Shown piece after piece: positions 16,234 through 25,375 of a DNA stretch of 64,000 bases (positions within the stretch are counted from its first letter, which is position 1; each line of letters starts with the position of its first letter). This stretch comes from Planctomycetota bacterium (GTDB taxonomy: Bacteria > Planctomycetota > UBA1135 > GCA-002686595). Under the pieces are notes generated by a model, which saw nothing but the letters and a program-made list of their open reading frames with translations, was not told where the DNA came from and made no database searches. The position numbers were made by a program, and so were the translations under genes. The stretch spans positions 1-64,000 of the forward strand of contig JADHNZ010000001.1 of assembly GCA_016779225.1 (NCBI GenBank), written 5' to 3'.

Positions 16234-17412
16234 TCAGTACGCGCGGAAGCTGTCGCGGTCGAGGCTCTGGGTGCGGTGGGCGGCCTGGCCGAGGGCGAGG
16301 CCCAGGGCGAGGAGGGTCGCAAGCAGGCTCGACCCGCCGGCGCTCACGAGCGGGAGGGGCAGTCCGGTCATCGGCACCAGCCCCACATTGACCGCCACAT
16401 GAATCACGAGGTGCGAGGCGAAGAGCAGCGCCACGCCCCCCACCACGAGGCGCGCGAAGCGGTCGCGCTGGCGCGAGGCCGAGAGCATCAGCAGCACAGG
16501 AAGGAGCGCGTAGAGCAGCAGGAAGCCCACGCCGCCGATGAAGCCGAGCTCCTCGCCCACCACCGCGAAGACGCTGTCGCTGTCGCGCTCAGGCAGGGTG
16601 CGGGCACCGTTCGCGACGCCCTCCCCGAGGCCTGTCCCGATCCAGCCTCCGTTCCCGAGCACCGTGCGCGCCTGGTAGGCGTGGAAGGCGGGCCCGTAGC
16701 GTCCGTCGATCAGCTCCTCCGCGTCCCACGACGCCGCCCAGGTCTCGACCCGCTCGAGCTGGTAGTCCTGGATCAGCCCCGCTCGCCAGCCGAGCAGCCC
16801 GGTCGCAGCCGCGGCCAGGGCGAGGGCTCCGAGGGCGCTCGCCCGCGCCCCGGCGAGGTGCAGCATCCCAAGGGTCACCGGCAGTAGGGTCAGCGCCGTC
16901 CCCAGGTCCGGCTGGGATGCCACGAGCCCCAGGGGCACGAGCAGGGCCAGGAGCGGCAGCACCCACTCGCCGGCGGACTCGAGGCGGCGGCGGGTGAGGA
17001 GCGTCGCCAGCACCAGGACGAGGCCGAGCTTGGCCAGCTCCGAGGGCTGGAGGTCGAAGTGCGGGAGCGGGATCCAGCGGCGCGCGTTGTTGCGCTCGAC
17101 CCCGACGAACCGCACGGCCACCAGGAGCACCAGGCAGCCGGCGAACAGCCACGGAGCGGCGCTGCGCAGCCAGGCCGGGCGCACGACCAAGGCGAGCAGC
17201 AGGAGGGGCGCCGTGACGAGCAGCTTCTCGCGGTGGCCCGCGTAGTCCACGCCCCCGCTCACGCCCGACGGCTCGGCGGCGGCCATCGCGCTCTGGAACA
17301 CGAGCCCGGCCGCGACGAGGACGAGCGCCACGAGCAGGACATGCCAGTCCACCTCGCGCCAGCGCACGCCGCGCGGATCGAAGATGCGCCGAGGATCAAG
17401 CAGGCCGAACAT
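16234..17412 (-). CDS. rodA: RodA, SEDS peptidoglycan glycosyltransferase
   Basis: The 392-residue polytopic protein carries SEDS landmarks: NNARRWIPLPHFDLQPSELAKL, ASQPDLGTAL, the large loop after LGNGGWIGTGLGEG, FAVVGEELGFIG, and GLPLPLVSAGGSS near the C-terminus. RodA polymerises glycan strands during elongation, partnered with PBP2. The ATG I chose is 11 bp after the mrdA stop; the open frame reaches further upstream only as an out-of-frame shadow of mrdA. It is the last gene of the mre operon. Confidence 0.95.
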   Translation of the reverse strand: MFGLLDPRRIFDPRGVRWREVDWHVLLVALVLVAAGLVFQSAMAAAEPSGVSGGVDYAGHREKLLVTAPLLLLALVVRPAWLRSAAPWLFAGCLVLLVAVRFVGVERNNARRWIPLPHFDLQPSELAKLGLVLVLATLLTRRRLESAGEWVLPLLALLVPLGLVASQPDLGTALTLLPVTLGMLHLAGARASALGALALAAAATGLLGWRAGLIQDYQLERVETWAASWDAEELIDGRYGPAFHAYQARTVLGNGGWIGTGLGEGVANGARTLPERDSDSVFAVVGEELGFIGGVGFLLLYALLPVLLMLSASRQRDRFARLVVGGVALLFASHLVIHVAVNVGLVPMTGLPLPLVSAGGSSLLATLLALGLALGQAAHRTQSLDRDSFRAY

Positions 17413-17423
17413 GAGCAGGGCGC

Positions 17424-20400
17424 TCAGCGAGCGAGCGCGCGCACCTCCTCGCGCCGCAGGAACTGGCTCATGACATGCACGGCTCCACTGCCGCTGGTGG
17501 CCGAGGTGTCGTGCACGAGGAGGACGACGACGAACTCCGGCGCCTCCGCGGGGAACCACCCGGCGACCCAGGTGTGCTTGCGCACGCCCCGCTTCCAGCC
17601 GCCCTCGCCGTCCGGGACCCAGCCGCCCTCCGCCCCCGTGATGTCGGCGCTCCCGGTCTTGCACGCGAAGCGGAAGCCGAGGTCCTGCTCTCCGAGGCGC
17701 GCACCGCTGGCCGAGCCCTCGGTCACGACGCGACGCAGGAGGCTGCGCACGGTGGCCAGGTGCTCCGCGGCGAAGGGCAGGGGCATGGCCCGCGGCGGGA
17801 GCTCCTCGCCCCCCGCCTCGAGGACGAGGCGCATCTCCGGCAGGCTGCCGGTGGCGAGGCCGGCGTAGGCCCGGGCCAGCTGCATGGGTGTGACCTGCAG
17901 GACCCCAAGGCCGTTGCCCGCGAGCTGGCGGCCGTGCTCCCCGAGCTCCACGAGGAAGCCGCGGTTGCGCGCGTCCTCGACGAGCCCCGCACCGGAGGGG
18001 CGCTCCTCCTCGCGGGGCCGTCGCCGCGCGCCCGTGGGCTGGCCGAGGCCGAAGGTGGCCGCCAGGGCGCGGTGGTCGTCGGGGGACAGGTGCGCCCCGA
18101 GCCAGGCGAAGTAGGCGTTGCAGGAGTGGGGCAGCGCCTCCTGCAGGGTGATGTCCGGGACCCGCGGGCCTCCGGCGGCTTGCCCATGCAGCCTGGAGGA
18201 GTGCCCCCAGTAGGAGTTGCACGCGACCTGACCCCAGCCCGAGGGGTGCGCGTGGTCCTTGAGGCAGGCGACCACCGGCGTGCGCGCGGTCAGCGCCTGG
18301 CGGCGCCCGCCGTCGTCGAGCCAGCCGCGGTCGAGTCCCCAGAGAGCCACCAGGGGCTTCAGGGTCGAGCCCGGGGGCTGGAAGCCGCGCATGCGCAGGG
18401 TGCGGTCCAGGCCGCCCAGCAGGCGCTCCCCGTCGCGGCGGTCCGCGCCCGCGAAGGAGCCCTCCTCGACCTCGCGCGTGGGCACCGAGGCCGCGGCCAG
18501 GACCTCGCCATCGACCCGGGCGAGGACGAGGGCCCCCACCGGGTCGCGCCACCAGTCGGGATCGGCTTTGGGATCCAGGGCGCCGCTGGGGAGCCGCGGG
18601 GGCTCGGGCCGCTCGAGCACCTCGAGGGCCGCGCGCTGGAGGTCCAGGTCCAGGGTCAGGCGCAGGTCCGGACCGTCCAGGGGCGGCACCTCCCCGCTGA
18701 AACCGGCCTCGCCGCGCTCGGTCAGGCCGATGGACTCGCGGAAGCCGTGGCGTCCGCGCAGTTCGATGTCGAAGTGGGCCTCGAGGCCGGAGCCCCCCAC
18801 CTTCTCCTGGGCGTGCACCGCGCTGCCGTGGATGCGCGCGAGCTCCTCGAAGCCCTCGAGGTTGCGGTCGAGGCCGGCCTCGATGGCGCGCGCGCGCTCG
18901 AGGTCGTCACGCTCGCGCAGGACGCGCAGCAGGGACGGCGAGCGCAGGGCGCCTACCAGGCCCGCGAGCAGCGGCCGGGGCTCGTCCACGAGGTCGACGC
19001 CCTGGCTGCGCACCAGACCGCGGTCGAAGGCGCGCCAGCGGCGCGTGTGGCGCGGGCGCACCACGAAGCCCGCGTGCTCCGCGGGGTAGCGTGTGATGGC
19101 CTCGATCAGCGGATAGGCGGGGCGATCCAGCAGGCGGCGCGGCCGCAGGGACTGGTCCTTGAGCAGGTGATCCCGCGGCTCGAGGGCCTGCGTCAGCCGC
19201 TGCGCAGAGAACGAGGCCGCCCCGCCAGTAGGCCGCTCGTCGAGGCGCCGGGCGACCTCCGCCTGGATGCGGCGGTCGAGGCGCCCCAGGACCAGCTCGA
19301 TGGGCGCGAGCTCCCCGTCGTCCCACTCCTCGCGGGAGCGCGTGGCGAGCGCCAGCAGCTCCCCCACCGCCCCCGGCTCCCGCGGCCCGCACCCCAGCGC
19401 GAGCACGCGCTCGAGGTGGGCATGGTCCGCGGTCCAGCCGCGAGCCCCGGAATCACCGCCCGCGGTCCAGCCGCGAGCCCCGGAATCACCGCCCGCGGTC
19501 CAGCCGCGAGCCCCGGAATCACCGCCCGCAGCCGCCCGTGAGCCGAGCGCCGCCGGCCGCTGCGTCGGCAGCAGCAGGGGGTCCGCCTCGCCCCCCAGGC
19601 CCTCCTCCAGCGCCGCCGCCAGGGACGCCAGCGGGGCGGGGGACTCCAACGAGCGCCAGTCGGTGAGCCCGTCGCCAGGGGCGAAGGGGCGGAGGAGCTC
19701 CAGCACCACCCGGTCGGACGGGGCCAGCCCCGTCGCACCGGCCTCCTCGCGCGCCAGCTGAAGGCGTGCGTACACCCGAGCCGCCACCCAGGAGCTGCCC
19801 GGCCCCCCGAGCCCCTCGGGACCCTGCTCCCGCGCGCCGCGGCGCTCGCGCCAGGCCTCGAGCCGCGCGGGGTCCCACACCAGCGCCACCCGCAGCCACT
19901 CTAGGTCGAGCCGCTCTAGGTTGGCGGAGGAGAGCCGCGGGGCGGCGAACCCGGAGGCCGAGAGGAAGAGGCTGTCAGCCACCGCGTCCTCCACATCCAC
20001 GCGGATCCCCTCGAGCCGGTCGAGGAGGGCTGCGTACGGGGCGGGGCCCTGGCTCAGGGCCTCGGCGAAGCCGGCCAGGTGCTCGCGCGCGGCCAGGAGT
20101 CCGTCCGACCACTCGTGCAGCAGGGCCACCTCGGCCTCGTCCCGCGCGAGGGTGGCCAGCGACTCCCGCACCGCGGCCGTGCGCTCGAGGAAGCTGCGGC
20201 CGTCCCACAGATCCGAGTCGCGCTGGCGCAGGTCGTAGGTCTCACGGCTGGTGGTCCCCAGCAGGCTCTCGATGTAGAAGCGCGCGTCCCCCGCACGGGT
20301 CCTGCGCCAGGAGGCGCGCGCCAGCTCGCGCGCCTCCTCGGGATCCGACGCCAGAGCCGGGATCTCCTCGGGCAGGCCGAGGGCAGGCAGCGCCTCACCG

Positions 20401-20792
20401 CGCGCGAAGGCCTCCAGGTCGTCCGGCGAGAGGCTCACGAGGGCAAGCGCCCACTCGAGCAGGTGCGCATCTGCCTCGTGGAGCGGGACCGGGCGACCAA
20501 GGAGCTGCGAACAGGCCTGGGCCACCGCCCCCAGCGGCTGCTCACGACGGAAGTCTCGCCACACGAAGTCGAGGACATAGTCCTCCTCGTCCTCGACCAG
20601 GACCCGTCCTCGGCGGTCGACGATCGCGCCGCGGCGGGCAGGGATCACTGCGCTCTCGCGCACCAGGCCAAGGGCCTCCCGCGCCCACACCTCGTGCTCG
20701 CCCACCTGCACCTCGTAGAGGCGCACGATCAGGGCAGCCAGGGCGACGCCGAGCACCGCCAGCAGGGCGCCGAAGCGGCGCAGGCCGCTCAC
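17424..20792 (-). CDS. mrdA: PBP2 transpeptidase, oversized
   Basis: At 1122 residues this is nearly twice the usual PBP2 (about 630). After an N-terminal membrane anchor (GALLAVLGVALAALIVRLYE) and the RRGAIVDRRGRVL segment of the PBP dimerisation domain there is a roughly 450-residue Arg/Glu/Leu-rich expansion. The transpeptidase domain follows with intact motifs: Ser809 in PGSTLKPL, SCN at 890-892, and KTG at 1045-1047. It should therefore be an active crosslinking enzyme of elongation. Three exact 11-residue repeats (GGDSGARGWTA), coded by a 33-bp tandem repeat, lie near residues 422-455. It overlaps mreD by 4 bp. Confidence 0.93.
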   Translation of the reverse strand: MSGLRRFGALLAVLGVALAALIVRLYEVQVGEHEVWAREALGLVRESAVIPARRGAIVDRRGRVLVEDEEDYVLDFVWRDFRREQPLGAVAQACSQLLGRPVPLHEADAHLLEWALALVSLSPDDLEAFARGEALPALGLPEEIPALASDPEEARELARASWRRTRAGDARFYIESLLGTTSRETYDLRQRDSDLWDGRSFLERTAAVRESLATLARDEAEVALLHEWSDGLLAAREHLAGFAEALSQGPAPYAALLDRLEGIRVDVEDAVADSLFLSASGFAAPRLSSANLERLDLEWLRVALVWDPARLEAWRERRGAREQGPEGLGGPGSSWVAARVYARLQLAREEAGATGLAPSDRVVLELLRPFAPGDGLTDWRSLESPAPLASLAAALEEGLGGEADPLLLPTQRPAALGSRAAAGGDSGARGWTAGGDSGARGWTAGGDSGARGWTADHAHLERVLALGCGPREPGAVGELLALATRSREEWDDGELAPIELVLGRLDRRIQAEVARRLDERPTGGAASFSAQRLTQALEPRDHLLKDQSLRPRRLLDRPAYPLIEAITRYPAEHAGFVVRPRHTRRWRAFDRGLVRSQGVDLVDEPRPLLAGLVGALRSPSLLRVLRERDDLERARAIEAGLDRNLEGFEELARIHGSAVHAQEKVGGSGLEAHFDIELRGRHGFRESIGLTERGEAGFSGEVPPLDGPDLRLTLDLDLQRAALEVLERPEPPRLPSGALDPKADPDWWRDPVGALVLARVDGEVLAAASVPTREVEEGSFAGADRRDGERLLGGLDRTLRMRGFQPPGSTLKPLVALWGLDRGWLDDGGRRQALTARTPVVACLKDHAHPSGWGQVACNSYWGHSSRLHGQAAGGPRVPDITLQEALPHSCNAYFAWLGAHLSPDDHRALAATFGLGQPTGARRRPREEERPSGAGLVEDARNRGFLVELGEHGRQLAGNGLGVLQVTPMQLARAYAGLATGSLPEMRLVLEAGGEELPPRAMPLPFAAEHLATVRSLLRRVVTEGSASGARLGEQDLGFRFACKTGSADITGAEGGWVPDGEGGWKRGVRKHTWVAGWFPAEAPEFVVVLLVHDTSATSGSGAVHVMSQFLRREEVRALAR
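19429..19527 (-). repeat. 33-bp tandem repeat inside mrdA, 3 exact copies
   Basis: Three identical 33-bp units keep the reading frame of mrdA and encode GGDSGARGWTA three times. Read on the minus strand the unit contains ATTCCGGGG, CTCG and ACCGCGGGCG, resembling the intergenic 35-bp repeat after the RND operon. Identity of all three copies indicates recent expansion. Confidence 0.95.
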
Positions 20793-21286
20793 GCACGCCT
20801 CCCCGTGAAGGGGCGCAGGCCCGGGAGGCGCAGCAGGAGCGGCAGCAGGACCGGGGCCAGGAGCGTGGTCACGAGGACCGGGCCCGCGAAGCCCTCCAGC
20901 GCGGCGGGCTCTCCACGGCTGGCGCAGGCCAGCGCGCGCCAGCCATGGAAGGTCAGCGCGGCGGCTCCCGCGATGGCGACGCGCCCAAGGAGCCCCTCAC
21001 GGTCCAGCACGGACGCGACGCCGCGCGCCGCCAGGAAGGCGAGCGCCGTGGCGCAGAGGAGCACGAGGGGTGAGGTCAGGCTGAGCGCACTGCGCGCGCA
21101 GGCCGCGCACGCCGCCAGGCCCAGGTGGGCGCGTCGCCCGCGGGCCACGACGACGGCGGCCAGGAGCAGCAGGACCAGGTCCGGCGCCCAGCTGCCTGCC
21201 TCGAGCTGGAGGAGAGCCCCGGCGAAGGCGGCCCAGGCACACCATGCGAAGGCCAGCACCCACGCGCCGAAGGAGGGACGCCTCAT
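20789..21286 (-). CDS. mreD: MreD-like membrane protein
   Basis: The 165-residue protein is almost entirely hydrophobic, with about five membrane segments. It sits between mreC and mrdA with 4-bp overlaps on both sides, the conserved place of mreD. MreD is an inner-membrane part of the elongasome. Sequence conservation in this family is low, so the name rests mainly on topology, size and position. Confidence 0.8.
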   Translation of the reverse strand: MRRPSFGAWVLAFAWCAWAAFAGALLQLEAGSWAPDLVLLLLAAVVVARGRRAHLGLAACAACARSALSLTSPLVLLCATALAFLAARGVASVLDREGLLGRVAIAGAAALTFHGWRALACASRGEPAALEGFAGPVLVTTLLAPVLLPLLLRLPGLRPFTGRRA

Positions 21287-22611
21287 CGGGAGCCCTCCCC
21301 GTCCACGCGCACGCGCAGGGCAGCCGGAGGGGCCGCGCTCGAGGGGCGCTCCGTCATGAGCGTGTGCGGCCCGGGGCCGACCGGGAGCAGGCAGCTCCCG
21401 ATGAGCAGTCCACCAGGGACGCCAGCCTCCCCCGCGAGGGTCCAGAGCGTGACGGGGACGACCCCGCGCACGACCGCCGCGTCGCCCGCCCAGCGGAGCT
21501 GGAGCCGCCCGTCAGGTGCGACGCCGAGGGACCGCAGTCGGCCGAGCACTACGGGCAGGTCTCCACCCTCCACGAGGGCCGTGGCGTGGACCGTGGCGCC
21601 TGGCTGCTCGAGTCGTTCGACCACCGAGGCCAGGGGACCGGCTCGACGAACGCGCCCGACGAAGCGCAGGCCGTCCGCCACCGCCGCCCCGGCCTGCACT
21701 CCGTGCCGCGTCCCCGAGCGCAGCGGGAACGCGCTGCGCCCGCGCTCCTCGAGGAGCGGGCCGCGGGTGGCAGGGATCCACGCCCCGGCCGCCGGCGCCT
21801 CCAAGGGCTCGGCCGGTTCGGTCGAGCGGACCAGCACGAGCACGCGGGCGAGGCCCGCCTCCAGGTCGACCTCAGGCTCGAGCCCGACGAGGCGCGGCTC
21901 ATCACGCAGGGGATCCTGCCCATAGGCCGCGCGGCCAAGGCGCCATCCGTTGGCGGCCGCCAGCTCGGTGCCGGCGTCCTCATCGAGGACCACGGGCTGC
22001 TCGGGGAGGGGCGCGTCCTCTGGACTGTGCACGGCGAGGGCGAACGAGGCGCCTCGCTCCACGATGCCCCCCACCACCATGCGCGGCTCCCGGCCCTCCT
22101 CGCGCACGGCGCGAGCCTTGACCCGCGCATCGCGGGCCGTCACCAGCCGCACGCGCGCGAGGTGCGCCTGCCGGCCCGTGGCCCGCGCGCTGGGCAGGCG
22201 CTCCACCACGCCGAGGAACGCATCGCCCCACACCACCGGGGCGCCGCGCGGCACGCCGCGGGGGTCCTCGAGCAGCACCTCGAGCTCGTCGAGGCGCCCG
22301 TCCGGTCGCAAGAGCACTTCGGCCGCGACGGAGCGCACGCCGACCGGCAGACGCAGTTCCTGGGGCCGGGCCGCGCGGCCCGCGCGCGCCTCGAGCTCGC
22401 CGTGCAGCCGCTGCTCCTCCCTCCGGGCAGCGAGCGGTGCGGCAGCCTGCGCAGGGAGCAGGACCGCCGGGGCCGCGAGCTCGAGCGCCGCTCGCGCCGG
22501 GGCGAACAGGAGCTCCACGCCCGCATCGAGCGCCGCGATCGGCCGCAGGGAGGCGAAGGCCGCAACGGCCACCAGCACGCCCTGGACCGTCCTCAGCCTG
22601 CGTCCCCTCAC
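21283..22611 (-). CDS. mreC: MreC-like elongasome scaffold
   Basis: The 442-residue product has an N-terminal membrane anchor (VQGVLVAVAAFASLRPIAAL), a helical Glu/Arg-rich stretch (about residues 55-90) and a long beta-rich periplasmic part. Segments such as RGAPVVWGDAFLGVVERL and GTRHGVQAGAAVADGLRFVGRV resemble the repeated barrel of MreC. It is longer than the usual 280-350 residues. MreC links MreB to PBP2 across the inner membrane. Its place between mreB and mreD supports the call; the sequence itself is divergent. Confidence 0.82.
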   Translation of the reverse strand: MRGRRLRTVQGVLVAVAAFASLRPIAALDAGVELLFAPARAALELAAPAVLLPAQAAAPLAARREEQRLHGELEARAGRAARPQELRLPVGVRSVAAEVLLRPDGRLDELEVLLEDPRGVPRGAPVVWGDAFLGVVERLPSARATGRQAHLARVRLVTARDARVKARAVREEGREPRMVVGGIVERGASFALAVHSPEDAPLPEQPVVLDEDAGTELAAANGWRLGRAAYGQDPLRDEPRLVGLEPEVDLEAGLARVLVLVRSTEPAEPLEAPAAGAWIPATRGPLLEERGRSAFPLRSGTRHGVQAGAAVADGLRFVGRVRRAGPLASVVERLEQPGATVHATALVEGGDLPVVLGRLRSLGVAPDGRLQLRWAGDAAVVRGVVPVTLWTLAGEAGVPGGLLIGSCLLPVGPGPHTLMTERPSSAAPPAALRVRVDGEGSR

Positions 22612-22633
22612 GCGTGCATCGTCCGTTCCAGAC

Positions 22634-22659
22634 CGCGGGGCCGCATGAGCGGCCCCGCG
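22634..22659 (-). terminator. Hairpin between mreB and mreC
   Basis: CGCGGGGCCGC and its exact reverse complement flank the tetraloop ATGA, in the 54-bp gap between mreB and mreC. With no U-tract it is more likely a partial terminator or a 3'-end stabiliser. Either would raise MreB levels over the downstream membrane proteins. Confidence 0.5.
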
Positions 22660-22665
22660 TCTCGA

Positions 22666-23730
22666 TCAGTCCACCTCTTCGGTGGCGAGGACCTTGCTGA
22701 ACACATCCAGCTTGTCGAGGAAGATCCCCGTCCCGCGCGCGACCGCCGAGAGGGGCTCCGAGCCCACGCGAGCCGGCAGGCCTAGGTGATCCGACACGGC
22801 GTCCGGCAGGCCAAGCAGCAGGGAGCCGCCGCCCACCATCGTCACGCCGCTGTCGTAGAGGTCCGCTGCGATCTCGGGCGGCGCCTCCTCGAGGATGCCG
22901 CGGATGGCCTCACAGATCAGCCGCACCGGGTGGCTCAGCGCCTCGCGAATCTCGATCGAGGTGATCGTCGCCTGGCGGGGAAGGCCCGAGACGGAGTCGC
23001 GGCCCTTCACCTCCATGGACAGCTCCTGCTTCATCGGCCAGGCCGAGCCGAGCGTGAGCTTGATGCGCTCCGCGGACTGCTCGCCGATGAGCAGGTTGTG
23101 GTGGCGGCGGAGGTGCGAGATGATCGCCTCGTCCATGTCGTCGCCGGCAACGCGCAGGGAGGTCGAGACCACGGCGCCCGCGAGGGACAGGACCGCGATC
23201 TCGGTGGTGCCGCCGCCGATGTCGACCACGAGAGAGCCGCGCGCCTCGGTCACCGGCATGTCACAGCCGATGCCGGCCGCCATGGGCTCATCGATGAGGA
23301 AGACGCGACGCGCGCCCGCGCGCTCGGCGGAGTGGATGACCGCGCGACGCTCCACCGGCGTGATGCCCACAGGGACCGCGATGACCACCTGCGGCTTCAC
23401 CCAGTGGCGCCCCTCGTGCACCTTGGTGATGAAGTAGCGCAGCATCTTCTCGGTGACATCGAAGTCCGCGATGACGCCGTGCTTGAGGGGCCGGATCGCC
23501 TCGATGGTGCCCGGGGTCTTGCCGAGCATCGCCTTGGCCGTGTTGCCCACGGCCATGCCGTCGAGCAGCACCTCGTTGGTCCCCTTCTTCACCGCCACCA
23601 CGGACGGTTCGTTGAGGATGATTCCGCGTCCCTTGACGCAGACGAGCGTGTTGGCCGTGCCGAGGTCGATGCCCATGTCGACGGACAGGTGCCCGAAGGC
23701 CCACTCCATCGGCTTCAAGAAGTTCAGCAT
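22666..23730 (-). CDS. mreB: MreB actin-like cell-shape protein
   Basis: The 354-residue product is a clear MreB: VDMGIDLGTANTLVCVKGRG (phosphate 1), VAVPVGITPVERRAV, IDEPMAAGIG, LVVDIGGGTTEIAV (phosphate 2), and VTMVGGGSLLLGLPD. An N-terminal LKPMEWAFG may help membrane binding. MreB forms membrane-associated filaments that position the elongation machinery. The ATG giving MLNFLKPMEW was chosen; the further open frame upstream lacks conservation. First gene of the mre operon. Confidence 0.98.
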   Translation of the reverse strand: MLNFLKPMEWAFGHLSVDMGIDLGTANTLVCVKGRGIILNEPSVVAVKKGTNEVLLDGMAVGNTAKAMLGKTPGTIEAIRPLKHGVIADFDVTEKMLRYFITKVHEGRHWVKPQVVIAVPVGITPVERRAVIHSAERAGARRVFLIDEPMAAGIGCDMPVTEARGSLVVDIGGGTTEIAVLSLAGAVVSTSLRVAGDDMDEAIISHLRRHHNLLIGEQSAERIKLTLGSAWPMKQELSMEVKGRDSVSGLPRQATITSIEIREALSHPVRLICEAIRGILEEAPPEIAADLYDSGVTMVGGGSLLLGLPDAVSDHLGLPARVGSEPLSAVARGTGIFLDKLDVFSKVLATEEVD

Positions 23731-23810
23731 TGCGCCAGGGTCCCCCCCGATCGGTTGTTGGTGTGCGGTGCGGCGCGTGCTTCGTGTGCGGTGATGCACG
23801 CTCCGAACGC

Positions 23811-23839
23811 GAGCATAGGAACGCGAACAGGGCGATCCA
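23811..23839 (-). promoter_or_regulatory. mreB: Sigma-70-like promoter of mre operon
   Basis: On the minus strand TTGGAT, a 17-bp spacer and TATGCT lie about 80 bp before the mreB start codon. The -35 matches three of six consensus bases, the -10 four of six. The CCTATGCTCGCG context matches the -10 region seen upstream of the coiled-coil gene. Confidence 0.45.
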
Positions 23840-24020
23840 AGCACGGCGTGGGCGCCGGAACGAGGTTCTCCCATGGCGCGGACGGCTCCCGCCGCCGTGG
23901 GGCCCTTCGAGGGCGAGACGGCTCCTACGAGCACCTGGAGCCTGATGCGCGCCCGCCGCAGGCGTGTGAGGAGCCACGGCACGCGCCAGCGTCACTCGCG
24001 CCTGCCCGCGTGCATGGCCG

Positions 24021-24077
24021 CGGCGCCTGTGAAGTGCCGCGGCGCCTGTGAAGTGCCGCGGCGCCTGGGAAGTGCAG
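24021..24077. repeat. 19-bp tandem repeat
   Basis: Three head-to-tail copies of the unit CGGCGCCTGTGAAGTGCCG; the third carries substitutions. It is non-coding, in the mreB upstream region. Each unit holds the short inverted repeat CGGCGC/GTGCCG, imperfectly. Confidence 0.85.
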
Positions 24078-24179
24078 CCGCCTCGGCTCGCCGCCGCGTG
24101 GCGCGTCCCCAGCTCGGCCCCAAGGGCCGAAATCGGGAGGCCAGGGCCGCCCCGGGACCCTGTCGGCTTCAGCAATGCG

Positions 24180-24214
24180 AGCGGGGGCGGACCGCTTTGC
24201 GATCCGCCCCCGCT
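24180..24214 (-). terminator. Strong hairpin after the small membrane-protein gene
   Basis: AGCGGGGGCGGA and its exact reverse complement are separated by 11 nt that can themselves pair as CGC-TTT-GCG, giving a stem of about 15 bp with one mismatch. It lies about 50 nt past the stop codon of the 78-aa gene. No U-tract follows. Confidence 0.55.
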
Positions 24215-24262
24215 GGCTGGTGTGGGACGAGGGCAGGCGTGCTCAAGCCGCCGGCCTTGCCG

Positions 24263-24499
24263 TCACTGAACGCTCTGGCTCGCCTGGTTCTTGAAGAACA
24301 TCCCCTGCCCGTAGCCGCCACGGGCCTTGTCGAGCATGAGGAAGGCGGCGAGGAGCACCACCGAGGTGGCGAGGATGACACCCTCGGCGATGCCGAGGCC
24401 GGCCTCCTCCTCGACCACCTCAACCGAGGCGCGCGAGGGCTTCTTGGAGGCGGTGCGGCCGCTGGCGCGACCGCCGCTGGTCTTGCGGGGGCGGGGCAT
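24263..24499 (-). CDS. Small single-pass membrane protein
   Basis: The 78-residue protein has a basic N-terminus rich in Arg, Lys and Ser, a short acidic patch (VEVVEEEAG), one membrane segment (EGVILATSVVLLAAFLMLDK, about residues 38-58) and a polar tail (GGYGQGMFFKNQ). I do not recognise the family. It follows the coiled-coil gene by 18 bp and shares its promoter, so the two probably work together at the inner membrane. Basic-in orientation suggests a cytoplasmic N-terminus. Confidence 0.7.
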   Translation of the reverse strand: MPRPRKTSGGRASGRTASKKPSRASVEVVEEEAGLGIAEGVILATSVVLLAAFLMLDKARGGYGQGMFFKNQASQSVQ

Positions 24500-24517
24500 G
24501 GTCAGGAGCCTCCAGGA

Positions 24518-25375
24518 TCAGATACGGGTGGAGGCGCTGTCGCCCTGGCTGATGGAGCGGCCGTCGACGGTCTTGACGACCTCGGCGACGCACATGTTGC
24601 CCTGGACCTCGACCACGCGGACGCGGCCCTTGTAGGTGCCGCCCTGGTAGACCTCGAAGGTGAAGCCGCGCTTCACTCCGTCCGCAGTGCCCTTGTTGAT
24701 GGAGACCAGGCCCGGAGCAACGCTGGTGTTGATCGCGAGGACGGCGCCGTCGATGAGGGGCATGTTGGCGATCTCGGCCACCGAGACGCCCGTGTACTCG
24801 ATCAGGGCCTGGAGGTCGATCTCCAGCTGGCCCTTGGCGTCGGTGAGGGAGGTCACCTCGCGCTCGAGGTTGGCGATGGTGTTCTCGGCGTCGGCACGGG
24901 CGCTGTCCGCGTCGCGCTGGCCCTGCTCGGCCGCGGCCTGGGCCTGCTCGGCGTCACGACGGGCCTCGATCTGCTGGCGCAGATTGGCCTCGGACTGCTC
25001 CCAGCGGCCCTGGAGGTTGTCGTTGGTCGACGCGTAGTCGGCGAGGGAGGCGGTCATGGTCGCCAGCTCGGACTGCATCTGGTTGGCGCGGTCCTGCTCG
25101 CGGGTGAGCTCGCTCTGGAGGCGGTCGCGGTCTGCGGTGACGGCGGCCAGCTCCTGGGAGTCCTGACCGCGGGCGGTCTTGACCGTGTTGAGCTCGTTGG
25201 TGAGGTCACCGATCGTCGTGTCCTTGTCGGCGAGGGCGGCCGCGTGAGCGGTGTTGGCTGCCTCGAGGTCCTTCTTGAAGTTGTCCGCCGTCTCGAGGTG
25301 GTTGACGGCCCAGCCGAGGGCGAGGGCCGAGAGGGCGAGGTTGACGACGATGAAGATCTTGCCGATCGAGCTCAT
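24518..25375 (-). CDS. Membrane-anchored coiled-coil protein with small C-terminal beta domain
   Basis: The 285-residue protein starts with one membrane helix (IFIVVNLALSALALGWAVNH). About residues 28-185 form a long Glu/Gln/Ala-rich coiled coil. The C-terminal 90 residues are beta-rich (SVAPGLVSINKGTADGVKRG, FTFEVYQGG, YKGRVRVVEVQGNMCVAEVV), similar in style to the small barrel ends of MreC- or FlgT-type periplasmic proteins. Codon use is less GC-extreme than its neighbours, as in highly expressed genes, and it has the best promoter in the window. The function is unknown; an abundant envelope structural protein is plausible. Confidence 0.8.
   Translation of the reverse strand: MSSIGKIFIVVNLALSALALGWAVNHLETADNFKKDLEAANTAHAAALADKDTTIGDLTNELNTVKTARGQDSQELAAVTADRDRLQSELTREQDRANQMQSELATMTASLADYASTNDNLQGRWEQSEANLRQQIEARRDAEQAQAAAEQGQRDADSARADAENTIANLEREVTSLTDAKGQLEIDLQALIEYTGVSVAEIANMPLIDGAVLAINTSVAPGLVSINKGTADGVKRGFTFEVYQGGTYKGRVRVVEVQGNMCVAEVVKTVDGRSISQGDSASTRI

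Larger units (their letters stand above)
23731..24262. other. Non-coding region upstream of mreB
   Basis: The 532 bp contain a sigma-70-like promoter for the mre operon, three copies of a 19-bp tandem repeat and a strong hairpin that probably ends the upstream unit. No plausible gene was found; open frames here are low-complexity Arg/Ala-rich shadows. Confidence 0.65.

Noticed and set aside
17475-19541. 688-aa open frame on the plus strand
   Set aside because: It is antisense to mrdA, which has all three catalytic motifs on the other strand.
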